Below are positions 45,880 through 55,159 of a stretch of 64,000 nucleotides of DNA, one piece after another (within the stretch, counting starts at the first letter, position 1; each line of letters begins with the position of its first letter). The stretch is from NCBI RefSeq assembly GCF_014696625.1, contig NZ_JACJQL010000016.1, positions 62,001 to 126,000 of the forward strand, written 5' to 3'. Source of the stretch: Nostoc parmelioides FACHB-3921. Lineage in GTDB: Bacteria > Cyanobacteriota > Cyanobacteriia > Cyanobacteriales > Nostocaceae. Position numbers and translations under genes: made by a program. The notes under the pieces are model-generated. The model was not told the DNA's origin. It ran no database searches and saw nothing but the letters and a program-made list of their open reading frames with translations.

Positions 45880-46887
45880 CTATTGACTTACCTTGACAAT
45901 TAATTTGCCAAAGTTTTCCCCTCGCAACAAGCCAATGAAGGCACGAGGTGCGTTTTCCAAGCCAACCACTATATCTTCTTTATATTTCAGTTGTCCTGAC
46001 TGCAACCATCCAGCGACATCACGAACAAAATCGGGGAAACGGTGTTGATAATCACTTACCAAAAAACCTTTAATTAAGGCTCTTTTAATGAGCAAAGGCA
46101 TTAGATTCGGGCCGGGAGGTGGTGATGAAGCATTGTATTGGGAAATGAGTCCTACTAAGGGAATTCTGGCTCCCAAGTTAATTTGCTGCAACACCGCTTC
46201 TAAAATTTCACCTGCGGTATTGTCAAAATAAACATCTATACCATCAGGTGCAGCTTCTTGCAGTGCTGGAGCGATTTCCTGCGTCCGGCGGTTAATTCCC
46301 ACATCAAAGCCTAATTCTTTGACGATATAGTCGCGCTTTTCGTCACTACCAACGATCCCTACCACTCTAGCACCTTTAATTTTGGCAATTTGACCTGCTA
46401 CCGCACCGACAGCACCAGAAGCGGCAGAAATAACTACAGTTTCACCTGCTTTTGGTTGACCTATATCGAGTAAAGCGGCGTAAGCGGTTAGACCAGGCAT
46501 ACCCAATACGCCTAAATAATAGGATAGAGGAGCCTGATTGGGGTCAAGTTTACGCAAAGTCTCACCTTTAGCAACAGCGTCAGTTTGCCAACCATGATTG
46601 CTGAGAACAAAATCTCCTGGTGTAAACTCTGGATGATGGGATTGAATGACTTGGCTGACTGTTTCACCAACAATAACTGAGTTCAATTGTGTTGAGGCTG
46701 CGTAAGAAGCATTGGTGCTGAGACGACCACGCATATATGGGTCGAGGGATAAATAAATAGTGCGGTTGAGAACTTCACCTTCCCCTGGTTGGGGAATTGG
46801 TGACTCTACCAAAGCAAAATCACTCTCCTGTGGTTCCCCAACAGGGCGACTTTTGAGGACGATTTGTTGATTGACTGCATCAGCCAT
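45880..46887 (-). CDS. NADP-dependent medium-chain reductase (CurA / leukotriene B4 dehydrogenase-like)
   Basis: 335 residues of the zinc-free MDR family. The N-terminus QIVLKSRPVGEPQESDFALVESPIPQPGEGEVL and YLSLDPYMRGRLS are typical of alkenal/one reductases. The Rossmann part has VVISAASGAVGAVAGQIAKIKGARVVGIVGSDEKRDYI, and DVYFDNTAGEILEAVLQQINLGARI follows. It would reduce the double bond of alpha,beta-unsaturated carbonyls with NADPH, a detoxification role. Divergent from rsmB across about 230 bp. Confidence 0.92.
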   Translation of the reverse strand: MADAVNQQIVLKSRPVGEPQESDFALVESPIPQPGEGEVLNRTIYLSLDPYMRGRLSTNASYAASTQLNSVIVGETVSQVIQSHHPEFTPGDFVLSNHGWQTDAVAKGETLRKLDPNQAPLSYYLGVLGMPGLTAYAALLDIGQPKAGETVVISAASGAVGAVAGQIAKIKGARVVGIVGSDEKRDYIVKELGFDVGINRRTQEIAPALQEAAPDGIDVYFDNTAGEILEAVLQQINLGARIPLVGLISQYNASSPPPGPNLMPLLIKRALIKGFLVSDYQHRFPDFVRDVAGWLQSGQLKYKEDIVVGLENAPRAFIGLLRGENFGKLIVKVSQ

Positions 46888-47118
46888 AGAAAAATGATTC
46901 CATAGTAAAACTGATGGCCAAAGTACATGATGTTTTTCATTTTGGCATCAGGCGATCGGCTATACCTGTCCATAGGTCATCGTCATATCTATTAAGATGA
47001 GTCTCTAACGGAGGCGAAGTTACGAGAAGGGCGAAAGTGTACACACAAGTCCAAGTAAAGTAAGAACAGAAAGGGTGTGAGGTTAATTAACGGCAAATTC
47101 TATACTCAAAAATTTTCC

Positions 47119-48468
47119 ATGACTAATTCCCGTCAAATAGCTTTTATTGCCCTGAGAGATGTGCATAAAGGGGCTTATACAGATGTTGCTTTAGATAGGG
47201 CGTTGCAAAAAGCACATTTATCAGATATTGACCGCCGTCTAGTGACAGAATTACTTTATGGCAGTGTCAGAAGACAACGAACTCTTGATTTTATTATTGA
47301 CCAACTCGCCAAAAAGAAATCGCACCAACAACCAACAGAACTCCGCAGTATCTTACATTTAGGTTTATATCAACTGCGTTATCAAGAGCGTATCCCTGCT
47401 TCTGCGGCTGTGAATACTACTGTTGAGCTAGCGAAAGATAATGGTTTCGCCGGACTGACAGGTTTTGTTAATGGTTTATTACGGCAATATATCCGTTTGG
47501 CTGAAGCATCACCAGATTTTCTCGAACTCCCAGAAAATCCCGTGGAAAGGTTGGGAATTTTACACAGCTTCCCTGACTGGATGATCAAAGTGTGGTTGGA
47601 ACAGTTGGGTTTGACGGAGACGGAAAAACTCTGTGAATGGATGAACCAAACACCAACGATTGATTTGAGAGTCAACCCCTTACGAGCTTCTGTTGCAGAA
47701 GTGGAAACAGCTTTAAAATCGGCTGGGGTTTTGGCTAGACCTATTCCTCATTTACCCCAAGCTTTACGACTCATTGGCAATACTGGTTCTATCCAAAAGC
47801 TTCCAGGGTTTAGTCAAGGTTGGTGGGTTGTACAGGATGCTAGCGCCCAGTTAGTTGGTCATTTGCTGGATCCCCAACCCGGTGAAGTGATCATTGATGC
47901 TTGTGCTGCACCGGGAGGTAAGACGACTCACATTGCTGAGTTAATGAAAGATGAGGGAAAAGTTTGGGCAGGCGATCGCACTGCTTCACGTTTGCGTAAG
48001 CTGAAAGAGAATGCCCAACGCCTGAATTTACACTCGATTGAAATTTGCACAGGTGACAGTCGCAACTTACCGCAATTTTATAACGTTGCTGACCGCGTAT
48101 TACTGGATGCCCCATGTTCTGGCTTGGGAACTTTGCACCGCCATGCTGATGCGCGCTGGCGACAAACACCAGAATCTGTTCAGGAACTCTCGACGCTGCA
48201 AAAGGAACTATTAGCACATACATCAAAATTTGTCAAAGTTGGGGGTGTGCTGGTTTATGCCACTTGCACGTTACATCCGGCCGAGAATGAAAAAGTAATT
48301 ACGGAATTTATGGCTGAAAATTCTGATTGGCAAATTGAGCCGCCTAGCCCCGATTCGCCTTATTCTACCTACACTACACCGCAAGGCTGGCTGAAAGTTT
48401 GGCCTCACAATCAAGACATGGACGGCTTTTTCATGGTGCGCTTAAGAAAAACCAACGTTTCCGAATGA
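47119..48468 (+). CDS. rsmB: 16S rRNA (cytosine-5)-methyltransferase B
   Basis: 449 residues from ATG 47119 (MTNSRQIAFIALRDVHKGAYTDVALDRAL); the start at 47077 would add 14 unusual residues. The N-terminal NusB-like RNA-binding domain spans 1-140. The methyltransferase has IIDACAAPGGKTTHIAEL (SAM), VLLDAPCSGLGTLHRHADARW and VYATCTLHPAENEKVI, giving both catalytic cysteines. It modifies C967 of 16S rRNA (E. coli numbering). A TerB-like gene follows 57 bp downstream. Confidence 0.94.
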   Translation: MTNSRQIAFIALRDVHKGAYTDVALDRALQKAHLSDIDRRLVTELLYGSVRRQRTLDFIIDQLAKKKSHQQPTELRSILHLGLYQLRYQERIPASAAVNTTVELAKDNGFAGLTGFVNGLLRQYIRLAEASPDFLELPENPVERLGILHSFPDWMIKVWLEQLGLTETEKLCEWMNQTPTIDLRVNPLRASVAEVETALKSAGVLARPIPHLPQALRLIGNTGSIQKLPGFSQGWWVVQDASAQLVGHLLDPQPGEVIIDACAAPGGKTTHIAELMKDEGKVWAGDRTASRLRKLKENAQRLNLHSIEICTGDSRNLPQFYNVADRVLLDAPCSGLGTLHRHADARWRQTPESVQELSTLQKELLAHTSKFVKVGGVLVYATCTLHPAENEKVITEFMAENSDWQIEPPSPDSPYSTYTTPQGWLKVWPHNQDMDGFFMVRLRKTNVSE

Positions 48469-48525
48469 TTACTATCAGGGATAGTACGATTTGATTGAAG
48501 CCTGAATCTCCCAGAGGAGGCAGCG

Positions 48526-48948
48526 ATGGTGACAGATTCCAATGTAAAAAATTTAGTTAAAATCTTGATAGGTGCGGCTTGGATTGATGGCAAAATCCAA
48601 CCAGAAGAACGGCAATATCTGCGCGAGATAGCCCAAGCTAAAGGTTTGGCTAGCGATCCAGAGATTAAGCCTTGGCTGTATGAGTTAGTTGCTGTTAAAC
48701 CCAATGAATGTTACAAGTGGGTGAAAGAATATCTAGGCGATCGCCCTAGTCTCGAAGACTGCGAACATTTGATCGAAGCCATTAGTGGTCTGATTTATAG
48801 TGATGGGGAAGTAGCGATTGAGGAAGCAAAGCTCCTGACAAAACTACAGGATCTAGCAAAATCAAACGAGTCAAACCAATCAGCTCATACTGTACTGTTA
48901 AAGCAGATCCAACAACTGTATCGGCGTTGGGTAGAAGTTCAAAATTAA
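48526..48948 (+). CDS. TerB-like helical protein
   Basis: 140 residues. KNLVKILIGAAWIDGKIQPEERQYLREIAQAKGL and LIEAISGLIYSDGEVAIEEAKLLTKLQDLAK are the two acidic DG-x-I/V repeats of the TerB/DUF533 family, probably metal-binding helices. A strong ribosome site (AGGAGG) precedes the ATG. No other ter genes are present, so tellurite resistance should not be assumed. Possibly co-transcribed with rsmB. Confidence 0.82.
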   Translation: MVTDSNVKNLVKILIGAAWIDGKIQPEERQYLREIAQAKGLASDPEIKPWLYELVAVKPNECYKWVKEYLGDRPSLEDCEHLIEAISGLIYSDGEVAIEEAKLLTKLQDLAKSNESNQSAHTVLLKQIQQLYRRWVEVQN

Positions 48949-49009
48949 CTATAGTCAAAAGTCCATAGTCCAGACTTGATTGACTAAACGACTAATGACT
49001 AATAACTAA

Positions 49010-49237
49010 TTAAGACTTCGGTTCGCCCAGACCCGGAGTTTCTTCTTTTTCCACCTTAGGGACAAAATCGGGACGTTCCTTGCTTTCCCAACCAACAGGA
49101 CGCTTAGAGTTGTACCAAGCAATGGAGCCAATGGTGACAGCCGCAATAAAACCGACTACATACACCAAGGTAAAAGCTGTGGGGAAGTGATTTCCTCCTG
49201 TAGCGATCGCATTTGCTGCCTGCATCAATATACGCAT
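49010..49237 (-). CDS. Small single-helix membrane protein, possibly PSII assembly protein Psb35
   Basis: 75 residues. One membrane helix (PTAFTLVYVVGFIAAVTIGSIAWY) is followed by a soluble tail KRPVGWESKERPDFVPKVEKEETPGLGEPKS. The size, single helix and Pro/Lys/Glu tail fit small thylakoid proteins. I recall Psb35 (which stabilises the CP47 module in Synechocystis) as having this look, but I cannot verify the match. Alone on its strand between TerB-like and the response regulator. Confidence 0.6.
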   Translation of the reverse strand: MRILMQAANAIATGGNHFPTAFTLVYVVGFIAAVTIGSIAWYNSKRPVGWESKERPDFVPKVEKEETPGLGEPKS

Positions 49238-49392
49238 AAGTAATATGTTCCTAATTTACGCAACACTTCTTCATAGAGTATAAAAAAAGTGTAACATCTA
49301 CATCCCCCCCTAGTTTGAAACATTTCCTATTACATGGGGCAGATCACGGGGAATAGGAAATAGGAAATAAGAGTTAGAGGTAGAAAATTTTT

Positions 49393-49770
49393 TTAAAAGC
49401 CTAAAATCTGCATTGATTTTTCCAGAACTTCTTTGGGGCGAAATGGTTTAGTTAAATACAAATCAGCGCCAACATCCATTCCTCTTTGTTTATCAAACTC
49501 TTGTCCCTTGGCTGTCAACATCACAATGTAGACATTAGTCATTTGTAGTTCATGTTTAACAATCTGACACACTTCCAAGCCACTCATTTTCGGCATCATC
49601 ACATCAAGAAACACTAGGTTTGGTTGCTGTTTTTTGATGGTTTCCAGGGCTTCTTCTCCGTTTCTGGCGGTTAAAAGTTCTACTCCTTCGTCTTCTAATG
49701 CTTCTAGGGCTTGTTCCAGCAAAATCACGATATTGGGTTCATCGTCAACAATGAGAATTTTTTGGGTCAT
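49393..49770 (-). CDS. Single-domain response regulator (CheY-like)
   Basis: 125 residues from ATG 49770 (MTQKILIVDDEPNIVILLEQAL). The acidic pair is in VDDE, the phospho-Asp in LVFLDVMMPKMSG, the Thr in IVMLTAKG and the Lys in DLYLTKPF. All receiver residues are intact and there is no output domain. It follows the hybrid kinase gene after a TTCAAAA heptamer run (49781-49810), so it is the last gene of the two-component block and the likely end of its phosphorelay. Confidence 0.93.
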   Translation of the reverse strand: MTQKILIVDDEPNIVILLEQALEALEDEGVELLTARNGEEALETIKKQQPNLVFLDVMMPKMSGLEVCQIVKHELQMTNVYIVMLTAKGQEFDKQRGMDVGADLYLTKPFRPKEVLEKSMQILGF

Positions 49771-49780
49771 ATGAATCAAT

Positions 49781-49810
49781 TCAAAATTCAAAATTCAAAA
49801 TTCAAAACAG
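49781..49810. repeat. Heptamer tandem repeat (TTCAAAA)n
   Basis: Four units of TTCAAAA lie between the hybrid kinase stop and the response regulator start. The unit matches the one in the ATACCAA/TTGGTAT elements. Confidence 0.75.
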
Positions 49811-49839
49811 CTTGTTCGTTTACCCTCGTCCTGAAATGA

Positions 49840-52800
49840 TTAACGATCTGAGAGCATGATGAAGAATACATTCTCTAACTCCTTTTCAAACTTGAGAGTT
49901 TTCACCAAGTCGGCTTCTTGAGAGAAGATAGAATCGATGATGATCATGTCCGGTTTAGCTGACAGGGCTTTATGGATACATTCTTGGGGATCTGAGGCTT
50001 CAATCACGTTGTATCCCTGAGTTTGCAATACATCCGATATGGTTTTTAAAGTTGACGCGTTTTGATCAACAACCAAAACCTTTTTACTAGAAATGCCCTG
50101 GGAAAGGAGAGAGCCAATTTCATTGAGAAGTTCTTCTGTATTTATGGGCTTGGTGAGATAGCGATCAATCCCAATGTGGTGACCGCGTTCTTTATTTTCC
50201 ACAATTGAAAGAATGATGATCGGAATATCTGCGGTTAGGGGATCGTTTTTCAAAACAGCAGCTACATCAAAACCGTTGATTTGGGGCATCATCACATCTA
50301 GAACAATCAAATCAGGAGAGGATATTTTGATTTGATGAATCGCATCCATACCATCCTTGGCTTCCCGAACGTTGTAGCCTTCGTTTTCTAATTGTTGACG
50401 GAGTAGTTCTCGAATGTTGGCATCATCATCAACAACCAGAATGGTTTTGCGGTTTTCGCTGCCTACTTTGTTGGCAGTGATGACGTGTTCTTTCAGTTGT
50501 CTGACTAGGGCATCCAGATTGAGATTAGCATTGGTTTTGTGATTGCTAGCGTAGATGGGAATGTGGAAAGAGAAGACGCTACCATTACCTGGGTTACTTT
50601 CCACCCAGATTCTGCCGCCATGATGTTCGACAATTTGTTTACAGATGGGTAGTCCTAACCCTGTACCTTTTGGTTTATCGGTGAGGGTATCACCAACTTG
50701 GCGGAATTTCTCAAATACTTTAGGCTGGTCTTCTGGAGCAATACCAACACCTGTATCAATGACACTGATACATACACCATCTTTGTCTTGTTTGACACGA
50801 CAGGTAACAGAGCCAAATTCAGTAAACTTAACGGCATTAGAAATTAAATTGATCAGGACTTGTAATAGACGATTGCGATCGCCTATTATTTGCGGCAACC
50901 CAGATTCAATTTCTGTGAGCAACTGTAGACCATTAGTTTCAAATAATGCGGCTGTGGAAGTAGCCGCCCAATCCAATAACTCACCAGGGTCGATAGGCTG
51001 CATTTGCCATTCCACCTTACCTGCTTCCATCTTGGCAATGTCTAACACATCGTTAATCAAAGATGTGAGTCTTTCTGCTTCCGACACAATAATATTGAGA
51101 TTGTCACCCACCCGCTTGATTGTTTTTTGCAGTTTACGATCTTCGCTACACAGGATGGGGAATACATCTTTTTGCAGTTTTTCTTGAATAATGGAGGCAA
51201 AACCAAGGATAGAAGTTAGTGGTGTCCTGAGTTCGTGGGAAACTGTGGAGATAAAATCAGTTTTCATCTGGTCGATTTCTTTTTCCGCCGTTACATCCCG
51301 AATCAACAGCGCTGAACCAAAGCAAGCGGCAACTTCCTTGGTGTCTGTCCGCTTAAAGATGGCTGTCCCTACGGCTTGCCCAATGCGGTCTTTTGCCAGT
51401 GCTACATCAGCAGCAAACACCTCTCCAGGATGAGATCGAGTGCGCTCAATCAAATCTGCTAAACCGAATATGGGTAGTTCCTGATAATGTCCATTCAGGG
51501 TGCTGGCTGTTAATCCGTGCATAGCTAAAAAGGCAGGATTGTAATGGGTAATTTTTCCTGTGGTGTCTACTACCAACAAACCATCCGCTAAGTTATCTAA
51601 AATGGCATTTAATCCTTGGGCTTCAGCTAGGGTATTTTGCAGTGCTGCCGTCCGTTCTGCTACTCTGGCTTCCAGTTGGTGATTGAGTTGTCGTAGAGAC
51701 ATTTCTGCCAGCTTGCGGTCATGAATGTCGCTACAGGTGCCAATCCATTCTTGAATACTGCCATCTTGTTTTAAGACAGGAACACCACAAACCGAGAAGT
51801 AACGGTAAGTGCCATCTTTACCCCGTAGCCGATATTCGGTTTGGTAAATACTGCGCGTCGCTACAGCCGCATTCCAGGCTTCCAAGGAACGGGTACGGTC
51901 ATCGGGGTGAATGGGATCAAGCCAACCCCAACCCTCAACCTCCGCTTCACTCTGCCCTGTATAAGCTATCCAAGTGAGCATTTCGCTACTGATTCCCCAT
52001 CCTTCTGGGGTTGTACCCCAAACAATTTGGGAACTAGCAGTTACCAAAGAGCGATATCGTTCCTTCAAACGTTGATTTTCGGCTTCTGCTAACTTGCGAT
52101 CGTGAATATCTGTACAGGTGCCAATCCACTCCCGGACATCACCATCTTCTTCGATAACGGGAGCGCCCCAGACCCAAAAGTAGCGATAATTGCCATCCTT
52201 GCCACGAATCCGGTATTCAATTTGGTATTGGCTGCGGTTGGCTACAGCAATACCCCAGGCTTCTCCGGTGTAGCCCCGATCATCGGGATGAACAGCATCA
52301 ATCCAGCCTCCGTTCTCAGCTTCCGCTAAAGTTTGTCCTGTGTAAGCAATCCAGTCTTTGAGTTCAAAGCAAATTCCTTCTGGTGAACTGACCCAAATAA
52401 TTTGTGTATTAGTTGTCACTAGAGAGCGGTATCGTGCTTCGCTCTGTTTCAAGATTTTTTCCGATTGTTGGCGTTCTTTTTGGGCTTGTCTGGTGCTGCT
52501 AATGTCCTCGACACTCGACCACATCAGTTTCTCGCCATTTTTCTCAATCACCACAGTGGAAACTTTGACGGGAACCAAGTGTCCATCCTTGTGAAGATAC
52601 TCCTTCTCATAGGCTTCGTGACAACCAGTCTGTTCTAGTTTCTCTAGTATGGTTCTCTCGGAGGCGAGATAGTTTTCAGGAGTAATCTGCCAGTAGTTTA
52701 AGTTGAGGGTTTCTGGGACAGTTCTCCCCAAAATGTCAGCATAACTGGGATTCACATTAATCAACGCGCCATTTTTTCGCCACAATACCAGACCAACAGG

Positions 52801-52848
52801 ACATTTTTCCCAAAGGAGGCGATTACATTCATCAAGTTGGCTAGACAT
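49840..52848 (-). CDS. Hybrid sensor histidine kinase, multi-PAS, with one intact and one truncated receiver
   Basis: 1002 residues. PAS 1 (about 1-120), then two closely similar PAS/PAC units (about 135-255 and 265-385, both with YRSLVT and EWIGTC(T/S)DIHDRKLAE), then a fourth PAS (about 410-520). HisKA has SHELRTPLTSILGF (His near 538), and the ATPase has NLISNAVKFTEFG and DTGVGIAPEDQPKVFEKF. Receiver 1 (KTILVVDDDANIRELL, LIVLDVMMPQINGF, DRYLTKPI) is complete. Receiver 2 starts KVLVVDQNASTLK and ends at IMLSDR, before the conserved Lys. The start overlaps the preceding kinase gene by 8 bp. Confidence 0.93.
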   Translation of the reverse strand: MSSQLDECNRLLWEKCPVGLVLWRKNGALINVNPSYADILGRTVPETLNLNYWQITPENYLASERTILEKLEQTGCHEAYEKEYLHKDGHLVPVKVSTVVIEKNGEKLMWSSVEDISSTRQAQKERQQSEKILKQSEARYRSLVTTNTQIIWVSSPEGICFELKDWIAYTGQTLAEAENGGWIDAVHPDDRGYTGEAWGIAVANRSQYQIEYRIRGKDGNYRYFWVWGAPVIEEDGDVREWIGTCTDIHDRKLAEAENQRLKERYRSLVTASSQIVWGTTPEGWGISSEMLTWIAYTGQSEAEVEGWGWLDPIHPDDRTRSLEAWNAAVATRSIYQTEYRLRGKDGTYRYFSVCGVPVLKQDGSIQEWIGTCSDIHDRKLAEMSLRQLNHQLEARVAERTAALQNTLAEAQGLNAILDNLADGLLVVDTTGKITHYNPAFLAMHGLTASTLNGHYQELPIFGLADLIERTRSHPGEVFAADVALAKDRIGQAVGTAIFKRTDTKEVAACFGSALLIRDVTAEKEIDQMKTDFISTVSHELRTPLTSILGFASIIQEKLQKDVFPILCSEDRKLQKTIKRVGDNLNIIVSEAERLTSLINDVLDIAKMEAGKVEWQMQPIDPGELLDWAATSTAALFETNGLQLLTEIESGLPQIIGDRNRLLQVLINLISNAVKFTEFGSVTCRVKQDKDGVCISVIDTGVGIAPEDQPKVFEKFRQVGDTLTDKPKGTGLGLPICKQIVEHHGGRIWVESNPGNGSVFSFHIPIYASNHKTNANLNLDALVRQLKEHVITANKVGSENRKTILVVDDDANIRELLRQQLENEGYNVREAKDGMDAIHQIKISSPDLIVLDVMMPQINGFDVAAVLKNDPLTADIPIIILSIVENKERGHHIGIDRYLTKPINTEELLNEIGSLLSQGISSKKVLVVDQNASTLKTISDVLQTQGYNVIEASDPQECIHKALSAKPDMIIIDSIFSQEADLVKTLKFEKELENVFFIMLSDR

Positions 52849-54862
52849 GGTTGTGGTTTCCTTGGTGATTGATTGGTGTAGGGTTAGAACAACAGAACCA
52901 GGACAACAAGGTGGCGTAAAGTTTTAACGAAATTGGATTACGTTGAAAAATTTGGTAAATTTGCTCAGAGGATGCAGTATCAACGCCTGGGTTCTGTTCG
53001 GAAAGTTGACGGATCAGTTGAGTATGGCGGAGCAGCAATTCTGTTGGTTTGAAGGTGGGAGTTGTGGAGGGAATGAAACCGTCTGCATCAGCAGTTGGGG
53101 ATAATTCGCTTGTAGGGGTTGTTAAGGTTGCAGTCTTCAGGTCAGGAATCAGACGATTTTGCTCTTTAGCTACTTCCATTGCTGAACAATTGATTGGGAT
53201 TTGAATCCAAAATTCTGTACCTTGACCTGGTTGAGAACGACACTTGAGAATTCCATGATGTCTCTCTACAATAATTTGGTGGCTGATGGCCATGCCTAAC
53301 CCAGTTCCTTTCCCAACTTCTTTCGTGGTGAAGAAGGGATCATAGATGCGTCCAATGATATCTTCCTTGATACCTGAGCCATTGTCGGCAATGCGAATCA
53401 CCACCCATTGATCGTCTAGGGCTTCGGTGCGAATGGTGATTTGGGGTTTAGTCAAAAGTCCAGAGTCCATAGTCAATAATTTAGGGTCGTTGACTCTTAA
53501 CTCTTCTAAAGCATCAATGGCATTTGCCAAGATGTTCATAAACACCTGATTCAACTGTCCTGGGTAGCACTCAATTAAAGGAAGTTGGGCATAATCTTTA
53601 ATGACTTCAATTTCTGAATAATTAGGGCCAGCTTTGAGACGATGGCGGAGAATCATTAGCGTCCCGTCGATGCCATCTTGAATATTGACGGTTTTCATTT
53701 CCGCTTCGTCATGGCGGGAGAAATTCTTCAGGGATTTGACAATTTCTACAATGCGATCTGTGCCAACCTTCATGGAATCCAGCAATTTGGGCAAATCATC
53801 CCTGATAAATTCCAGATCAATATTTTCTAAATCTACTTCCATCTCTGACGGAGCCAAAGGTAAGAATTTCTGATACTCATGCAGTAGGTGTAGTAGATCC
53901 TTGGCGTATTCAGCAACGTACCTCAAATTCCCACAAATGAAGTTAACTGGATTGTTGATTTCGTGGGCTACTCCGGCCATGAGTTGCCCCAAACTGGACA
54001 TTTTTTCACTTTGGATTAACTTTGTTTGTGCTAATTGCAATTCATGGAGAGCTTGCTGAAGTTTTTCTGTTTGGGCTTTTGCTTGGGCGGTGGCTTGAGT
54101 GCTTTGTTCATAAAGCAAGGCTTTTTCAATGGCGATCGCAGTTTGTGAGGCAAAAATGCTCACAAGCTTGAGGTGTTCAGCTTTATAGGCTTCGGTTTTG
54201 GTTGTACCAATGGCGATCGCTCCCAATATCCGATCTTTTGCTCGCAAGGGTACGCAAATCATTGCGTTGACGTTCTTTTGCTCATCTATCCGCAGATCGG
54301 CTGGTAAATTATTGATCAGTTCTGCCCGACCAGATTGTACAATGCTGCCAATAATTCCCTGGCCTGGTTGCGGTTGATTTTGGCCAAAAAGCTGCCCAAA
54401 TTCTGCAATAGTTTCAAAGGCAGTTTTATCTGGGCTGAGGAGCAGAATGATCCCCGCAGACGATTCCATCAGTTGACTTAATTCTTTAAGTACGAGTTGA
54501 GCAATCTGTCTAGTATCCAAACTTCTAGTCAGTTGAGTGGAGATATCCTCAAACAAATCAATTTCTTGGTATCGCTCCAACAATTCTTTAGCCAGCTCTT
54601 TCTTCTCTGCTTCCTGTTTTGCCAAAAATGACAGCAAACTAGCTATTATGCTGGATTGTTCTTCACCAACAACCCAACCGATGATTTCTCCTGACACCTC
54701 AATTGAATGTCTGGATTGTGAAGTTTGCTCCCCAATACTCAGCAGTTTTGTGCCGTCTACTAGTTCCACATCAATTGCTACCTTGAGTTGCTCAACTAAG
54801 TTTTGCAGGAGTAAAGGTAACTCTTTTTTGCTAAAAATCTTTTTGAGGTTAATTGCGGACAT
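52841..54862 (-). CDS. GAF-domain sensor histidine kinase with C-terminal extension
   Basis: About 673 residues from ATG 54862 (MSAINLKKIFSKKELP), chosen because GAGGTG sits just upstream; GTG 54874 is the alternative. An N-terminal segment (to about 105), a GAF domain (about 105-250; ELSQLMESSAGIILLLSPDK ... MICVPLRAKDRILGAIAIG) and a coiled linker precede LGQLMAGVAHEINNPVNFICGN (His near 300). The ATPase has NQVFMNILANAIDALEE, IADNGSGIKEDI and DPFFTTKEVGKGTGLGMA. About 110 residues after the ATPase are Thr/Pro-rich and then helical, of unknown role. First gene of the operon with the hybrid kinase and the receiver. Confidence 0.93.
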   Translation of the reverse strand: MSAINLKKIFSKKELPLLLQNLVEQLKVAIDVELVDGTKLLSIGEQTSQSRHSIEVSGEIIGWVVGEEQSSIIASLLSFLAKQEAEKKELAKELLERYQEIDLFEDISTQLTRSLDTRQIAQLVLKELSQLMESSAGIILLLSPDKTAFETIAEFGQLFGQNQPQPGQGIIGSIVQSGRAELINNLPADLRIDEQKNVNAMICVPLRAKDRILGAIAIGTTKTEAYKAEHLKLVSIFASQTAIAIEKALLYEQSTQATAQAKAQTEKLQQALHELQLAQTKLIQSEKMSSLGQLMAGVAHEINNPVNFICGNLRYVAEYAKDLLHLLHEYQKFLPLAPSEMEVDLENIDLEFIRDDLPKLLDSMKVGTDRIVEIVKSLKNFSRHDEAEMKTVNIQDGIDGTLMILRHRLKAGPNYSEIEVIKDYAQLPLIECYPGQLNQVFMNILANAIDALEELRVNDPKLLTMDSGLLTKPQITIRTEALDDQWVVIRIADNGSGIKEDIIGRIYDPFFTTKEVGKGTGLGMAISHQIIVERHHGILKCRSQPGQGTEFWIQIPINCSAMEVAKEQNRLIPDLKTATLTTPTSELSPTADADGFIPSTTPTFKPTELLLRHTQLIRQLSEQNPGVDTASSEQIYQIFQRNPISLKLYATLLSWFCCSNPTPINHQGNHNHV

Positions 54863-55159
54863 ACAACACCTCACCTAAAGCGCTTTGCAAACTAGCTACT
54901 ATCAAACCAACACAGTGATTAATTTCACCGAAGAACACAACAGCATCACTTTCTGTTAGTTGCTGTCTTGCCTTTTGTCTGAAGTGCCTAGCACTTCCCC
55001 ACAGAAGAGTTATTGTCATAAAATTTAAAGAATATATGAATTTACTATCAAGACTAGTCTTCCCAAAAAAAATGGCAGCATAACGATAAAGTTAAGCTGC
55101 TTTAAACAGGGGTTTAAGGGTATGGGAGTGTAAGGGTAAAGATACTCTCAGCACTAAAA

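Noticed and set aside
48526..48948. Tellurite-resistance operon
   Set aside because: Only one TerB-like protein; no TerC, TerD or TerZ gene nearby.
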